From positions 124,001 to 188,000 of the forward strand of contig NZ_JBEPJZ010000002.1 in assembly GCF_040496035.1 (NCBI RefSeq): 64,000 bases of DNA, written 5' to 3'. Under the pieces are notes generated by a model that was given only the letters and a program-made list of their open reading frames with translations, made no database searches and was not told the DNA's origin. A program made the translations under genes and the position numbers. Positions 17,702 to 27,820 of this stretch are shown in pieces (the first letter of the stretch is position 1; every line of letters begins with the position of its first letter). The DNA is from Agromyces sp. SYSU T00194 (GTDB lineage: Bacteria > Actinomycetota > Actinomycetes > Actinomycetales > Microbacteriaceae).

Positions 17702-17962
17702 TTACAGCGCGGCGGCCTGCTTCGCGATGGCCGACTTGCGGTTCGCGGCCTGGTTCTTGTGGATGACGCCCTTGCCGGCGGCCTTGTCGAGCTTGCGGCT
17801 CGCGACCTGCACGGCCTCGACGGCCTTCTCCTTGTCGCCCGAGGCGATGGCCTCGCGCGCCTGGCGCACGGCGGTCTTCACCGAGCTCTTCACGGCCTTG
17901 TTGCGCTCGTGCGCCTTCTGGTTCGTCTTGTTGCGCTTGATCTGCGACTTGATGTTTGCCAC
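17702..17962 (-). CDS. rpsT: 30S ribosomal protein S20
   Basis: Primary 16S rRNA-binding protein of the small subunit, 86 aa, very rich in Lys/Arg/Ala. The start [20 protein letters not shown] and the segment [18 protein letters not shown] are diagnostic. I placed the start at GTG 17962; the frame stays open 20 codons further upstream but that part has no S20 character and lies in the leader. A promoter with -35 TTGGCG and -10 TATCGT (18 nt apart) lies at 18066-18095, giving a leader of roughly 95 nt, long enough for feedback control as known for S20 in other bacteria. Confidence 0.97.
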   Translation of the reverse strand: MANIKSQIKRNKTNQKAHERNKAVKSSVKTAVRQAREAIASGDKEKAVEAVQVASRKLDKAAGKGVIHKNQAANRKSAIAKQAAAL

Positions 17963-18065
17963 GTACGTTCGCTTTCGTTCTGGATCGATCGGATGGAGCC
18001 GTTCGGTGGGAGGGCACCTCACGGCGATTCGTGCGGGGTGGGACCCACACGCAAGCCAACAGGCA

Positions 18066-18095
18066 ACGATACCAGCACCGCCTGCGAGACGCCAA
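18066..18095 (-). promoter_or_regulatory. rpsT promoter
   Basis: On the minus strand, TTGGCG (18090-18095) is separated by 18 nt from TATCGT (18066-18071). This is the clearest two-box promoter in the rpsT-lepA divergent region. Transcription would start near 18058 and leave a leader of about 95 nt before the GTG at 17962. Confidence 0.55.
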
Positions 18096-18144
18096 TGCCG
18101 GACGCGTGTCGCCGGGCGCGCCGCGCATGGGAGAATCGAGCACG

Positions 18145-19995
<1,851 letters not shown>

Positions 19996-19998
19996 CGG

Positions 19999-20646
19999 AT
20001 GCGACGGCAGACCTTCACCGAGCAGTCGGTCGACTACGGTGCCATCGGCGCCACGACCGACCCCGACCTCATGCGCTACCCGCCCGAGGGGTTCAAGCCG
20101 GCCGAGCACCGCATCAAGCTCGGCAGCGGTGACGAGCGCTTCGAGCGCTCGGCCGACGCGCTCATGACCTGGGGCATCCAGCGCGGTGCGCACCTGCAGG
20201 TCACCGACGTGCAGGAGGGCACCGGGGAGCAGTACCTCGGCATCGTCTACGACGACGAGGGGCACCCGCTCGAGCAGCAGCCCGCCGATCGCTCCGAGCA
20301 GCGCTTCACCGCCGACGGCACGCCCTACGTCGCCGCCGGCATGACGGCCACGATCGCCCGGCGCCGCGGCCTGCCGCGGTACCGGGCGCAGATGCTCGTC
20401 GTCTACGTCATCGACGAGCCCGACCGCGTCGGGTTCGCGTACGGCACGGTCTCGGGCGGGCCGCTGAGCGGCGAGGAGTCGTTCGTCGTCGAGCGCCGCG
20501 AGGACGACTCCGTGTGGCTCACGATCCGCGCATTCCACCGGCCCGCCGGGCCGTGGAGCCGGTTCTTCGGCGGCATCGTCCGCCGCCAGCGGCGCGAGGT
20601 CGTCCGCGACGAGCTGCGCGCGCTGCACCCCGCCGGGGCGGTCTGA
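19999..20646 (+). CDS. DUF1990 family protein
   Basis: Protein of 215 aa. The segment VTDVQEGTGEQYLGIVYDDEG and the C-terminal half VVYVIDEPDRVGFAYGTVSGG, GEESFVVERREDDSVWLTIRAFHRP match DUF1990, a family of SRPBCL-like small-molecule-binding folds of unknown function. There are no membrane segments, signal peptide or catalytic motif that I can identify. It is packed between lepA (3-base gap) and hemW (3-base gap), so it is cotranscribed with them, but this does not indicate a role. Confidence 0.85.
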   Translation: MRRQTFTEQSVDYGAIGATTDPDLMRYPPEGFKPAEHRIKLGSGDERFERSADALMTWGIQRGAHLQVTDVQEGTGEQYLGIVYDDEGHPLEQQPADRSEQRFTADGTPYVAAGMTATIARRRGLPRYRAQMLVVYVIDEPDRVGFAYGTVSGGPLSGEESFVVERREDDSVWLTIRAFHRPAGPWSRFFGGIVRRQRREVVRDELRALHPAGAV

Positions 20647-20649
20647 CAC

Positions 20650-21876
20650 GTGGCCGGCCCGCTGCCGGTCGGCGAACCGGCGCCAGAGGACGGCCTGCTC
20701 CCGCCCGGCGCCGCCGTCGGCGCCGACGCGCGTGCGTTCGGCGTGTACCTGCACGTGCCGTTCTGCCGGGTGCGCTGCGGGTACTGCGACTTCAACACCT
20801 ACACCTCCGACGAGCTGCGCGGCGCGCGTCGCACGGACTACGCCGGCCAGGCGATCGCCGAGCTCGAGGCATCCGCCCGCATCCTCGAGGCGTCGGGCGT
20901 GCCGGTGCGCCCGGCGGCGACCGTGTTCCTGGGCGGCGGCACGCCCACGATGCTGCCCGCCGACGACCTGGTCGCGATGCTCGACGCCGTGCGCCGCACG
21001 CACGGCCTCGCCGACGACGCCGAGGTCACGACCGAGGCGAACCCCGACTCGGTCGATGCCGCGTACCTCGCCAGGCTGCGCGAGGGCGGGTTCACCCGGG
21101 TGTCGTTCGGCATGCAGTCGGCGGTGCCGCACGTGCTCGCGACGCTCGAGCGCACGCACGACCCGGCCAACGTGCCGAAGGTCGTGGGCTGGGCGCGCGA
21201 GGCCGGACTCGACGTCAGCCTCGACCTCATCTACGGCACGCCGGGGGAGACGCTCGACGACTGGGGGCGCAGCCTCGACGCGGTCGTCGCGGAGTCGCCC
21301 GACCACGTGAGCGCGTACGCGCTGATCGTCGAGGCGGGCACGAAGCTCGCCCGGCAGATCCGCCGCGGCGAGGTGGGCACGGTCTCCGACGACGTGCAGG
21401 CCGACATGTACGAGCTGGCCGAACAGCGGCTGTCGGCCGCGGGCTACGGCTGGTACGAGGTGAGCAACTGGGCCCGCTCCGACGCCCACCGCTCGCGGCA
21501 CAACCTCGGCTACTGGCGCGGCGACGACTGGTGGGGCATCGGCCCCGGTGCGCACAGCCACGTCGGCGGCGTGCGCTGGTGGAACGTGAAGCATCCTGCC
21601 GCGTACGCCGAGCGCATCGCGCGCGGCGTGTCGCCCGCCGCCGGCCGCGAGGTGCTCGACGAGGCCGCTCGCGAGACCGAGCGCGTGCTGCTCGGGTCTC
21701 GCATCGTCCAGGGCATCCCGGTGGCGAGCCTCTCCGAGGCCGCGCGCCGCGAGGTCGCGGGCCTCATCGCCGACGAGCTGGTGGACGCGAGAGCCGCCCT
21801 CGCCGGCGAGCTGGTGCTCACCGTGCGAGGGCGGCTGCTGGCGGATGCCGTGGTGCGCCGGATCACGGACGCATGA
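20650..21876 (+). CDS. hemW: Radical SAM protein HemW (haem chaperone, coproporphyrinogen oxidase-like)
   Basis: Radical S-adenosylmethionine protein of 408 aa. The 4Fe-4S ligating motif CxxxCxxC is CRVRCGYC, near residues 39-46 in HVPFCRVRCGYCDFNTY. GGGTPTML and EANPDS follow, and the HemN C-terminal domain is present (GIGPGAHSHVGGVRWWNVKHP). HemW binds and transfers haem and usually lies between lepA and hrcA, as here, rather than acting in the oxidase step of haem synthesis. The GTG start is three bases after the DUF1990 stop. Confidence 0.94.
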   Translation: MAGPLPVGEPAPEDGLLPPGAAVGADARAFGVYLHVPFCRVRCGYCDFNTYTSDELRGARRTDYAGQAIAELEASARILEASGVPVRPAATVFLGGGTPTMLPADDLVAMLDAVRRTHGLADDAEVTTEANPDSVDAAYLARLREGGFTRVSFGMQSAVPHVLATLERTHDPANVPKVVGWAREAGLDVSLDLIYGTPGETLDDWGRSLDAVVAESPDHVSAYALIVEAGTKLARQIRRGEVGTVSDDVQADMYELAEQRLSAAGYGWYEVSNWARSDAHRSRHNLGYWRGDDWWGIGPGAHSHVGGVRWWNVKHPAAYAERIARGVSPAAGREVLDEAARETERVLLGSRIVQGIPVASLSEAARREVAGLIADELVDARAALAGELVLTVRGRLLADAVVRRITDA

Positions 21877-21885
21877 CGCCCCTGC

Positions 21886-22269
21886 TCAGCTGACGAACTT
21901 GATCGACAGCGGGTAGGAGTACGGCTGGCCCTTGTTCGCGGCGACCGCGGCGATGATGCTGAACACGATGATCAGCACGTACACCGCGATGAGGATCAGG
22001 ATGCCGACGAACACGATGACCAGGATCGAGCCGATGATGCCGGCGATGGTCATGGTGATCTGGAAGTTCAGCGCCGTCGCGGTGTGCTCGCGCACGAACT
22101 GGCCGCGGTCGCGTAGCACCAGGTAGCCGACGAGCGCCGGGATGAAGCCGAAGAAGATGCCGCCGATGTGGATCAGCGTCGCCCAGAGGCGCTGGTCGGC
22201 GGGGCTGAGCGGCTGCGCCGCGTCGGACGCGGGGTCCTGCGGCGGGGGCGGAGGGGTGGACTCGGACAT
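21886..22269 (-). CDS. DUF4870 (Tic20-like) membrane protein, copy 1
   Basis: Small membrane protein of 127 aa. The Pro/Gln/Ala-rich N-terminus is followed by WATLIHIGGIFFGFIPALVGYL, REHTATALNFQITMTIAGI and two further hydrophobic segments, the DUF4870 layout. I chose ATG 22269 because AGGAG lies 7 nt upstream of it; the earlier ATG 22275 has the Shine-Dalgarno too close. Its neighbour at 22360-22773 is a second DUF4870 protein with the same core, so the two look like an old tandem duplication. Function is unknown. Confidence 0.88.
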   Translation of the reverse strand: MSESTPPPPPQDPASDAAQPLSPADQRLWATLIHIGGIFFGFIPALVGYLVLRDRGQFVREHTATALNFQITMTIAGIIGSILVIVFVGILILIAVYVLIIVFSIIAAVAANKGQPYSYPLSIKFVS

Positions 22270-22314
22270 GCACATGCTCCTCTGTGGTCGCGGTCGTGCG
22301 TCAATGCTGGCACA

Positions 22315-22353
22315 GCGCCGCGCCGGGCGACAGGGTGCGTTCCGGCGCGGCGC
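22315..22353 (-). terminator. Hairpin between the two DUF4870 genes
   Basis: GCGCCGCGCCGG (22315-22326) and CCGGCGCGGCGC (22342-22353) form a perfect 12-bp stem with a 15-nt loop. It begins just past the stop of the right-hand DUF4870 gene on the minus strand. There is no T-tract, which is common in high-GC actinobacteria. Confidence 0.65.
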
Positions 22354-22359
22354 GGCCGA

Positions 22360-22773
22360 CTACTTGATGAGGCGGATGGCGAACGGGTAGCGGTAGTGGT
22401 TGCCGTCCTTGACCTGCATGAAGGCGATGATCGAGAAGATCACGCTGACGATCCACGGCGCGTAGTTCAGGAAGCCGAGGAAGAACAGGATGCCGAACGA
22501 GATCGCGGTGAGGATGCTCGTGAGGATCCAGATGGCGACGGATGCCATGACCATCGTGATCTGGAAGTTCAGGGCCTCCTTGGCCTCGGTGTCCGTGAAC
22601 GAACCGCGGTCCTTGAAGATCAGCCAGATGATGAGCGAGGGCAGGAAGCCGAGGATGCCGCCGAGGTGCGCGTAGGAGGCCCACTGGATGTCCTCGGACT
22701 GCGACAGGGGTGCGGGCGCCGCGGGCTGGGCGGCGGGCTCTGCGGACTCGGCGGGCTGCTGGGGGTCGGTCAT
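22360..22773 (-). CDS. DUF4870 (Tic20-like) membrane protein, copy 2
   Basis: Small membrane protein of 137 aa. A Pro/Ala/Glu-rich cytoplasmic head leads into WASYAHLGGILGFLPSLIIWL, EAKEALNFQITMVMASVAIWI and FFLGFLNYAPWIVSVIFSII. The NFQITM core is shared with the neighbour at 21886-22269. The ATG at 22773 is preceded by GGAAAGG at suitable spacing; a GTG further upstream adds about 28 residues without family similarity and overlaps a TAGCGT box. A strong hairpin at 22315-22353 separates it from the second copy, so the two may be expressed at different levels. Confidence 0.88.
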   Translation of the reverse strand: MTDPQQPAESAEPAAQPAAPAPLSQSEDIQWASYAHLGGILGFLPSLIIWLIFKDRGSFTDTEAKEALNFQITMVMASVAIWILTSILTAISFGILFFLGFLNYAPWIVSVIFSIIAFMQVKDGNHYRYPFAIRLIK

Positions 22774-22914
22774 GCGTGGTGCCTTTCCGTTCGGGTACGT
22801 TCGATGGGATGCGTCGGCAGCACGGCCCGTGAGCCGGTGGGGGATGCCTCGGATCACGCTAGTGGCGGGTGGTGCCGCGCGGCAATGCCCTCCACAGGGT
22901 GCGCCGGGGTAGTA

Positions 22915-22941
22915 TTGGCACTCGACGTCACGGAGTGCTAA
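22915..22941 (+). promoter_or_regulatory. CIRCE element, HrcA operator
   Basis: TTGGCACTC-N9-GAGTGCTAA matches the CIRCE consensus TTAGCACTC-N9-GAGTGCTAA with one change in the left arm. A TAGTAT box (22910-22915) abuts its left end, so bound HrcA would cover the transcription start. It lies 25 bases before hrcA and indicates heat-shock autoregulation of hrcA-dnaJ. Confidence 0.95.
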
Positions 22942-22966
22942 AGCGAGTCGAGCGGGAGGAGTGCGG

Positions 22967-23989
22967 ATGGTCTCGGAGCGCAGCCTCGCGGTACTGCAGG
23001 CGATCGTGCAGGACTACGTGTCCAGCCGCGAGCCGGTCGGCTCGAAGTCGATCGTCGAGCGCCACTCGTTCGGCGTGTCCGCGGCGACCATCCGCAACGA
23101 CATGGCCCTCCTCGAGGAGGAGGAGCTGATCGTCGCCCCGCACACGTCGTCGGGTCGCATCCCGACCGACAAGGGGTACCGCGTCTTCGTCGACCAGCTC
23201 GGCGAGTTCCGCCCGCTCTCGGCCGCCCAACGCCACGCCATCGAGACGTTCCTCGGCCAGTCGAGCGACCTCGACGAACTGCTCGCCCGCACCGTGCGAC
23301 TGCTCGCCCAGCTCACCAACCAGCTGGCCGTCGTGCAGTACCCGTCGTTCGGCAGTGCCAAGGTGCGGCACGTGGAACTCGTGCCGGTGGGTGGCACGCG
23401 CGTGCTGTGCGTGCTCATCACCGACGCCGGGCACGTCGAGCAGCGCGTGGTCGACGCCGAGCAGGAGATCGAGGAGAGCGACCTGGCCGACGTGCGGGCG
23501 CGGCTGAACGTCGCGGTGGGCGGCATGCCGCTCGGCGACGCCGCGGAACGCCTCGCCGGCATCGACGACCTCGGCACGCCCGCGCTCGCGCGACTCGTGG
23601 GCACGGTGGCGGGCACGTTCGCCGAGCAGGCCCGGGCCCAGCGGCACGATCGCCTCGTGGTCGCCGGCGCGGCGAACCTCGTGCGCACCGAGCAGGACTT
23701 CGCGGGCAGCATCCTCGACGTGATCGAGGCGATCGAGGAGCAGGTCGTGCTGCTGAAGCTGTTCGGCGAGATGGCGGGCGACCCGCACGGCGTCGCCGTC
23801 TCGATCGGGCGCGAGAACGCCCAGTTCGGCCTCGGCGAGACCTCCGTGGTCGCCAGCGACTTCACCGCCACCGGGCGCGAGATCTCGCGCCTCGGCGTGC
23901 TCGGCCCCACCCGCATGGACTACTCGAGCAACATCGCGGCGGTGCGCGCCGTGGCGCGGTACGTCACGCGCATGCTCGGCAACGACTGA
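22967..23989 (+). CDS. hrcA: Heat-inducible transcription repressor HrcA
   Basis: Repressor of class I heat-shock genes, 340 aa. The N-terminal winged helix is ERSLAVLQAIVQDYVSSREP followed by VSAATIRNDMALLEEEELIV; the GAF-like core and C-terminal ATRYVT-type end (AVRAVARYVTRMLG) complete the family. ATG 22967 is set by GGAGGA six bases upstream; GTG 22961 is an alternative two codons earlier. A CIRCE operator precedes it. dnaJ follows after 51 bases in what looks like the same transcript. Confidence 0.96.
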   Translation: MVSERSLAVLQAIVQDYVSSREPVGSKSIVERHSFGVSAATIRNDMALLEEEELIVAPHTSSGRIPTDKGYRVFVDQLGEFRPLSAAQRHAIETFLGQSSDLDELLARTVRLLAQLTNQLAVVQYPSFGSAKVRHVELVPVGGTRVLCVLITDAGHVEQRVVDAEQEIEESDLADVRARLNVAVGGMPLGDAAERLAGIDDLGTPALARLVGTVAGTFAEQARAQRHDRLVVAGAANLVRTEQDFAGSILDVIEAIEEQVVLLKLFGEMAGDPHGVAVSIGRENAQFGLGETSVVASDFTATGREISRLGVLGPTRMDYSSNIAAVRAVARYVTRMLGND

Positions 23990-24040
23990 CCCGGCGCCGG
24001 CACGACCGGCCGCCGCGACCGACGAAAGGAGCCACCCTCG

Positions 24041-25144
24041 GTGGCAGATCACTACGAAGTCCTGGGCGTCTCGCGCGACGCGAGCCCCGAGGAGATCAAG
24101 AAGGCCTACCGGCGACTCGCCCGCGAGCTGCACCCGGACGTGAACCCCGGTGCCGACGCGTCGGAGCGGTTCAAGCTCGTCACGCACGCCTACGACGTGC
24201 TGAGCGACCCCAAGCAGCGCCAGCAGTACGACATGGGCGGCCAGCAGGGCTTCGGCGGCCAGCAGGGGTTCGGCGGGTTCGGCGACATCTTCGAGACGTT
24301 CTTCGGCGGGGGCGGCGGCGCGTCCCGCGGGCCCCGATCGCGCCGCGAGCGCGGCCAGGACGCCCTGCTGCGCGTGGAGGTCGACCTCGACGAGGTCGTC
24401 TTCGGCACGCACCGCGACATCGAGGTCGACACGGCCGTGACGTGCGAGACCTGCCACGGCAGCTGCTGCCAGCCGGGCACCGCGCCGGTCACCTGCGACA
24501 TCTGCCACGGTACGGGCAGCGTGCAGCGCTCGGTGCGCTCGCTGCTCGGCAACGTCATGACCTCGAGCCCCTGCGGCACCTGCCGCGGCTACGGCACCGT
24601 CATCGCGACGCCGTGCACCACCTGCCAGGGGCAGGGACGCGTGCGCGCGCGGCGCACGGTCGCGGTCGACATCCCGGCCGGCGTCGAGACCGGCCTGCGC
24701 CTGCAGATGCCGGGCAGCGGCGAGGCGGGTCCGGCCGGCGGGCCGAACGGCGACCTGTACCTCGAGATCAAGGTGCGCACGCACGACGTCTTCAGCCGCA
24801 ACGGCGACGACCTGCTCTGCACCCTCGAGGTGGCGATGGCCGACGCGATCCTCGGCACCGAGACCGTCATCCCCGCCCTCGACGGCGACGTCGACATCGA
24901 GCTCCGTCCCGGCACGCAGAGCGGCGAGGTCGTCACGGTCAAGGACCGCGGCATCACGCGCCTGCGCGGCTCGGGCCGCGGCGACCTCAAGATCGGCATC
25001 CAGGTCGTCACGCCCACGAAGCTGAGCGGCAGGGAGCGCCAGCTCATCGAGCAGTTCGCGACCTCGCACAAGAAGGCCGCGCCGACCCTCACGCACTTCC
25101 AGCAGGGGCTGTTCGCCAAGCTCCGGGACCGCTTCCTGGGCTGA
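24041..25144 (+). CDS. dnaJ: Chaperone protein DnaJ
   Basis: Hsp70 co-chaperone of 367 aa. The J domain has the HPD motif in [13 protein letters not shown]; a Gly/Phe/Gln-rich region follows (about residues 65-95), then a cysteine-rich zinc domain and two beta-barrel substrate domains. Zinc repeats are [24 protein letters not shown] and CTTCQGQG; the first deviates from CxxCxGxG by having Cys at the last position. The GTG start is supported by GAAAGGAG at 24025-24031. Position after hrcA identifies it as the HrcA-controlled DnaJ, distinct from a dnaK-linked copy that probably exists elsewhere. Confidence 0.95.
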   Translation: MADHYEVLGVSRDASPEEIKKAYRRLARELHPDVNPGADASERFKLVTHAYDVLSDPKQRQQYDMGGQQGFGGQQGFGGFGDIFETFFGGGGGASRGPRSRRERGQDALLRVEVDLDEVVFGTHRDIEVDTAVTCETCHGSCCQPGTAPVTCDICHGTGSVQRSVRSLLGNVMTSSPCGTCRGYGTVIATPCTTCQGQGRVRARRTVAVDIPAGVETGLRLQMPGSGEAGPAGGPNGDLYLEIKVRTHDVFSRNGDDLLCTLEVAMADAILGTETVIPALDGDVDIELRPGTQSGEVVTVKDRGITRLRGSGRGDLKIGIQVVTPTKLSGRERQLIEQFATSHKKAAPTLTHFQQGLFAKLRDRFLG

Positions 25145-25145
25145 G

Positions 25146-25880
25146 ATGGCGAGCCTGTTCCTGCGCGAGGAACTCGCGGCGGACCTCGGGCCGGGCGCGG
25201 AGCTCGCGCTCGACGGCGAGGAGGCGCGCCACGCCGCCACCGTGAGCCGGGTGCGCGTGGGCGAGGTGATCTCGATCGGCGACGGCCGCGGCACGGTCGT
25301 GACCGGTGCGGTCACGCGCGTCGCGCCGCGCGAGCTGGCGATCGAGGTCGCGCACGTCGTGCACCGCGACCGCCCGGAACGGGGACTCGTGCTCGTGCAG
25401 GCGCTCGCGAAGGGCGACCGCGACGAGCGCGCGGTGCAGGCGTCGACCGAACTCGGCGCGGACGCGATCGAGCCGTGGTCAGCGGCGCGGTCGGTGTCGC
25501 GCTGGGACGCGCAGAAGGCGCGCAAGGGCCGTGAGCGCTGGGCCAGCATCGCCCGCGAGGCGGCGAAGCAGTCGATCCGCGCCTGGCTGCCCGAGGTGCG
25601 CGAGCTCGTCGGCACCGCCGACCTCTGCGCGCGTGCCGCGCAGCGACGGACCCTCGTGCTCGAGCCGACCGCGGACGCCCGGCTCGTCGACGTCGAACTG
25701 GGCACGGCGGGCGACGTCGCGATCGTCGTCGGCCCCGAGGGCGGGATCGCGCCCGAGGAGCTCGAGCGGCTCGAGGCATCCGGCGCCGTCCTCGTGCGGA
25801 TGGGCGCGAACGTGCTGCGGACCTCCACCGCGGGCCCCGCCGCGATCGCGTTGCTGAGCGCGCGGCTCGGCCGCTGGTGA
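25146..25880 (+). CDS. rsmE: 16S rRNA (uracil-1498-N3)-methyltransferase
   Basis: SPOUT-class methyltransferase of 244 aa that modifies U1498 of 16S rRNA. The N-terminal PUA-like part contains LDGEEARHAATVSRVRVGEV, and the C-terminal knot carries VGPEGGIAPEELERLEASG and LRTSTAGPAAIALLSARLG, both diagnostic. The gene starts one base after the dnaJ stop and is a usual member of the hrcA-dnaJ-rsmE cluster in actinobacteria. Catalysis requires S-adenosylmethionine and probably occurs on assembled 30S subunits. Confidence 0.94.
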   Translation: MASLFLREELAADLGPGAELALDGEEARHAATVSRVRVGEVISIGDGRGTVVTGAVTRVAPRELAIEVAHVVHRDRPERGLVLVQALAKGDRDERAVQASTELGADAIEPWSAARSVSRWDAQKARKGRERWASIAREAAKQSIRAWLPEVRELVGTADLCARAAQRRTLVLEPTADARLVDVELGTAGDVAIVVGPEGGIAPEELERLEASGAVLVRMGANVLRTSTAGPAAIALLSARLGRW

Positions 25881-25904
25881 GGCGCCCCGCGTAGGATGGG
25901 CCGC

Positions 25905-26261
25905 ATGCCGAACGACGCCGAACCGACCGTCTTCTCACGCATCGCCGCACGCGAGATCCCGGCCGACGTGGTGGCCGAGACCGACCGGGTCATCGCCTTC
26001 CGCGACATCGCGCCGAAGGCGCCCGTGCACGTGATCGTCGCGCCCAAGACGCAGGAGCACCGCGACGTGGTCGAGCTCGCGGCAGCCGACCCCGCGCTGC
26101 TCGCCGAGGTCGTCGACGTGGCGCGCGGCGTCGCCGCGCAACTCGCCGACGGGCAGTTCCGGCTCGTCTTCAACACCGGTCCGAACGCGGGCCAGACGGT
26201 CTTCCACGTGCACGCCCACGTGCTCGCCGGCGGACTCGAGGAGGGCAGCCTTGCCGGCTGA
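25905..26261 (+). CDS. HIT family nucleotide hydrolase/transferase
   Basis: Histidine-triad protein of 118 aa. The triad is HVHAH in GQTVFHVHAHVLAGG near the C-terminus; the N-terminus TVFSRIAAREIPADVV and RVIAFRDIAPKAPVHVIVAP match the Hint branch that hydrolyses nucleoside phosphoramidates. ATG 25905 lies 7 nt after TAGGAT (25892-25897), so the mRNA is probably leaderless; the in-frame ATG at 25896 overlaps that box and is unlikely. The 3' end overlaps phoH by 11 bases, as seen in many actinobacteria. Confidence 0.92.
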   Translation: MPNDAEPTVFSRIAAREIPADVVAETDRVIAFRDIAPKAPVHVIVAPKTQEHRDVVELAAADPALLAEVVDVARGVAAQLADGQFRLVFNTGPNAGQTVFHVHAHVLAGGLEEGSLAG

Positions 26262-27360
26262 CGACGACGAGCGCGCGCCCGCGATCGACGCCCCGGGCAC
26301 CGCGGAGGCGCGCCTGGCCGTCGACGGCGTCGCCATGGTGCGCCTGCTCGGCCCGCAGGACCGCCTGCTGACGACCATCGAGCGGGAGTACCCCGACGTG
26401 CAGGTGCACGTGCGCGGCAACGAGATCGCGCTGCACGGCCCGGCCACGGGCGTCGAGGCGGTGCGCCGGCTGATCGAGGAGCTCCTCCAGCTCGTGCGCA
26501 GCGGCCAGGACGTCACGCCGACCGAGGTGCGCACGTCGGCCCGCATGCTCGACGCCGACCCGGCGTCGAGCCCCTCCGAGCTGCTCGGCCAGGTCATCGT
26601 CTCCAGCCGCGGCAAGACGATCCGCCCCAAGACGGCCGGCCAGCGCGCCTACGTCGACGCCATCGACGACCACACGATCGTCTTCGGCATCGGCCCGGCC
26701 GGCACCGGCAAGACCTACCTGGCGATGGCGAAGGCCGTGCAGGCGCTGCAGCGCAAGGAGGTCAACCGCATCATCCTCACCCGGCCGGCGGTCGAGGCGG
26801 GGGAGCGGCTCGGATTCCTCCCGGGCACCCTGACCGACAAGATCGACCCCTACCTGCGGCCCCTCTACGACGCGCTCAACGAGATGATGGACCCCGAGCT
26901 GGTGCCGAAGCTGCTCGCCTCGGGCACCGTCGAGGTCGCGCCGCTGGCGTACATGCGCGGCCGCACCCTGAACGACTCGTTCGTCGTGCTCGACGAGGCG
27001 CAGAACACCACGCCCGAGCAGATGAAGATGTTCCTCACCCGCCTCGGGTTCGGCTCGCGCATGGTCGTGACCGGCGATGTCACGCAGATCGACCTCCCCG
27101 GCGGCGCGAGCGGCCTGCGCCTCGTCACCCGCATCCTGGGCGGGATCGAGGACATCCACTTCGCGAACCTCACGAGCGACGACGTCGTGCGCCACACGCT
27201 CGTCGGCCGCATCGTCGACGCCTACACCGAGTACGACCAGACGAAGCAGGCGCAGCGGTTCGAGCGCGAGCAGGCGCGCGAGTTCGCCAACCGCGCCGAC
27301 CGCCGCGCCAACCGGCCCGGACCACGCGACCACCTGCCCCCGCGGAGGAGCACCTCGTGA
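26251..27360 (+). CDS. PhoH family ATPase
   Basis: P-loop ATPase of 369 aa related to superfamily I helicases. Walker A is GPAGTGKTYLAMAKAV, then RIILTRPAVEAGERLGFLPG, and Walker B is FVVLDEAQNTTPEQ. An N-terminal KH-like segment precedes the ATPase domain (about residues 30-90). The family is implicated in RNA metabolism and phosphate starvation. The start is TTG 26251, preceded by GAGGAGGGC, and overlaps the HIT gene by 11 bases. It is coupled to ybeY by a GTGA overlap, the standard partner in rRNA processing. Confidence 0.93.
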   Translation: MPADDDERAPAIDAPGTAEARLAVDGVAMVRLLGPQDRLLTTIEREYPDVQVHVRGNEIALHGPATGVEAVRRLIEELLQLVRSGQDVTPTEVRTSARMLDADPASSPSELLGQVIVSSRGKTIRPKTAGQRAYVDAIDDHTIVFGIGPAGTGKTYLAMAKAVQALQRKEVNRIILTRPAVEAGERLGFLPGTLTDKIDPYLRPLYDALNEMMDPELVPKLLASGTVEVAPLAYMRGRTLNDSFVVLDEAQNTTPEQMKMFLTRLGFGSRMVVTGDVTQIDLPGGASGLRLVTRILGGIEDIHFANLTSDDVVRHTLVGRIVDAYTEYDQTKQAQRFEREQAREFANRADRRANRPGPRDHLPPRRSTS

Positions 27361-27818
27361 GCATCGAGATCAACAACGAGTCGGGCGTCGAGGTCGACGA
27401 GGAGGCCCTGCAGCGCCTCGTCGTGTTCGCGCTCGACGCGCTGCACGTGCACGCCGACGCGGAGCTGGCGATCGTGCTCGTCGACGAGGGCGCCATGGAG
27501 CAGTTGCACGTGCAGTGGATGGACGAGCCCGGCCCGACCGACGTGCTGAGCTTCCCCATGGACGAGCTGCGCCCGGGCACGGAGGACGCCATGAGCCCGC
27601 CCGGGCTCCTCGGCGACATCGTGCTGTGTCCGCAGGTCGCCGCCGCCCAGGCGCAGTCGGCCGGCCACGGGCTGCTCGACGAACTCCAGCTCCTCACCGC
27701 GCACGGCCTGCTCCACCTCCTCGGCTTCGACCACGCCGAGCCCGAGGAGGAGAAGGAGATGTTCGGCATCCAGCGCGACATCCTCGTCGGCTTCGCGATG
27801 CAGGAACGGCGCCGCTGA
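27357..27818 (+). CDS. ybeY: Endoribonuclease YbeY (rRNA maturation)
   Basis: Zinc-dependent single-strand endoribonuclease of 153 aa that matures the 16S rRNA 3' end and takes part in ribosome quality control. The catalytic motif HGLLHLLGFDH is complete, with three zinc-binding histidines, and PTDVLSFPMDELRPG precedes it. The GTG start overlaps the phoH stop (GTGA), and the CNNM/CBS gene starts two bases after its stop. Cytoplasmic. Confidence 0.96.
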   Translation: MSIEINNESGVEVDEEALQRLVVFALDALHVHADAELAIVLVDEGAMEQLHVQWMDEPGPTDVLSFPMDELRPGTEDAMSPPGLLGDIVLCPQVAAAQAQSAGHGLLDELQLLTAHGLLHLLGFDHAEPEEEKEMFGIQRDILVGFAMQERRR

Positions 27819-27820
27819 AC

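Noticed and set aside
19999..20646. Toxin or defence role for the DUF1990 gene
   Set aside because: It is embedded with 3-base gaps between lepA and hemW and shows no nuclease, toxin or mobile context.
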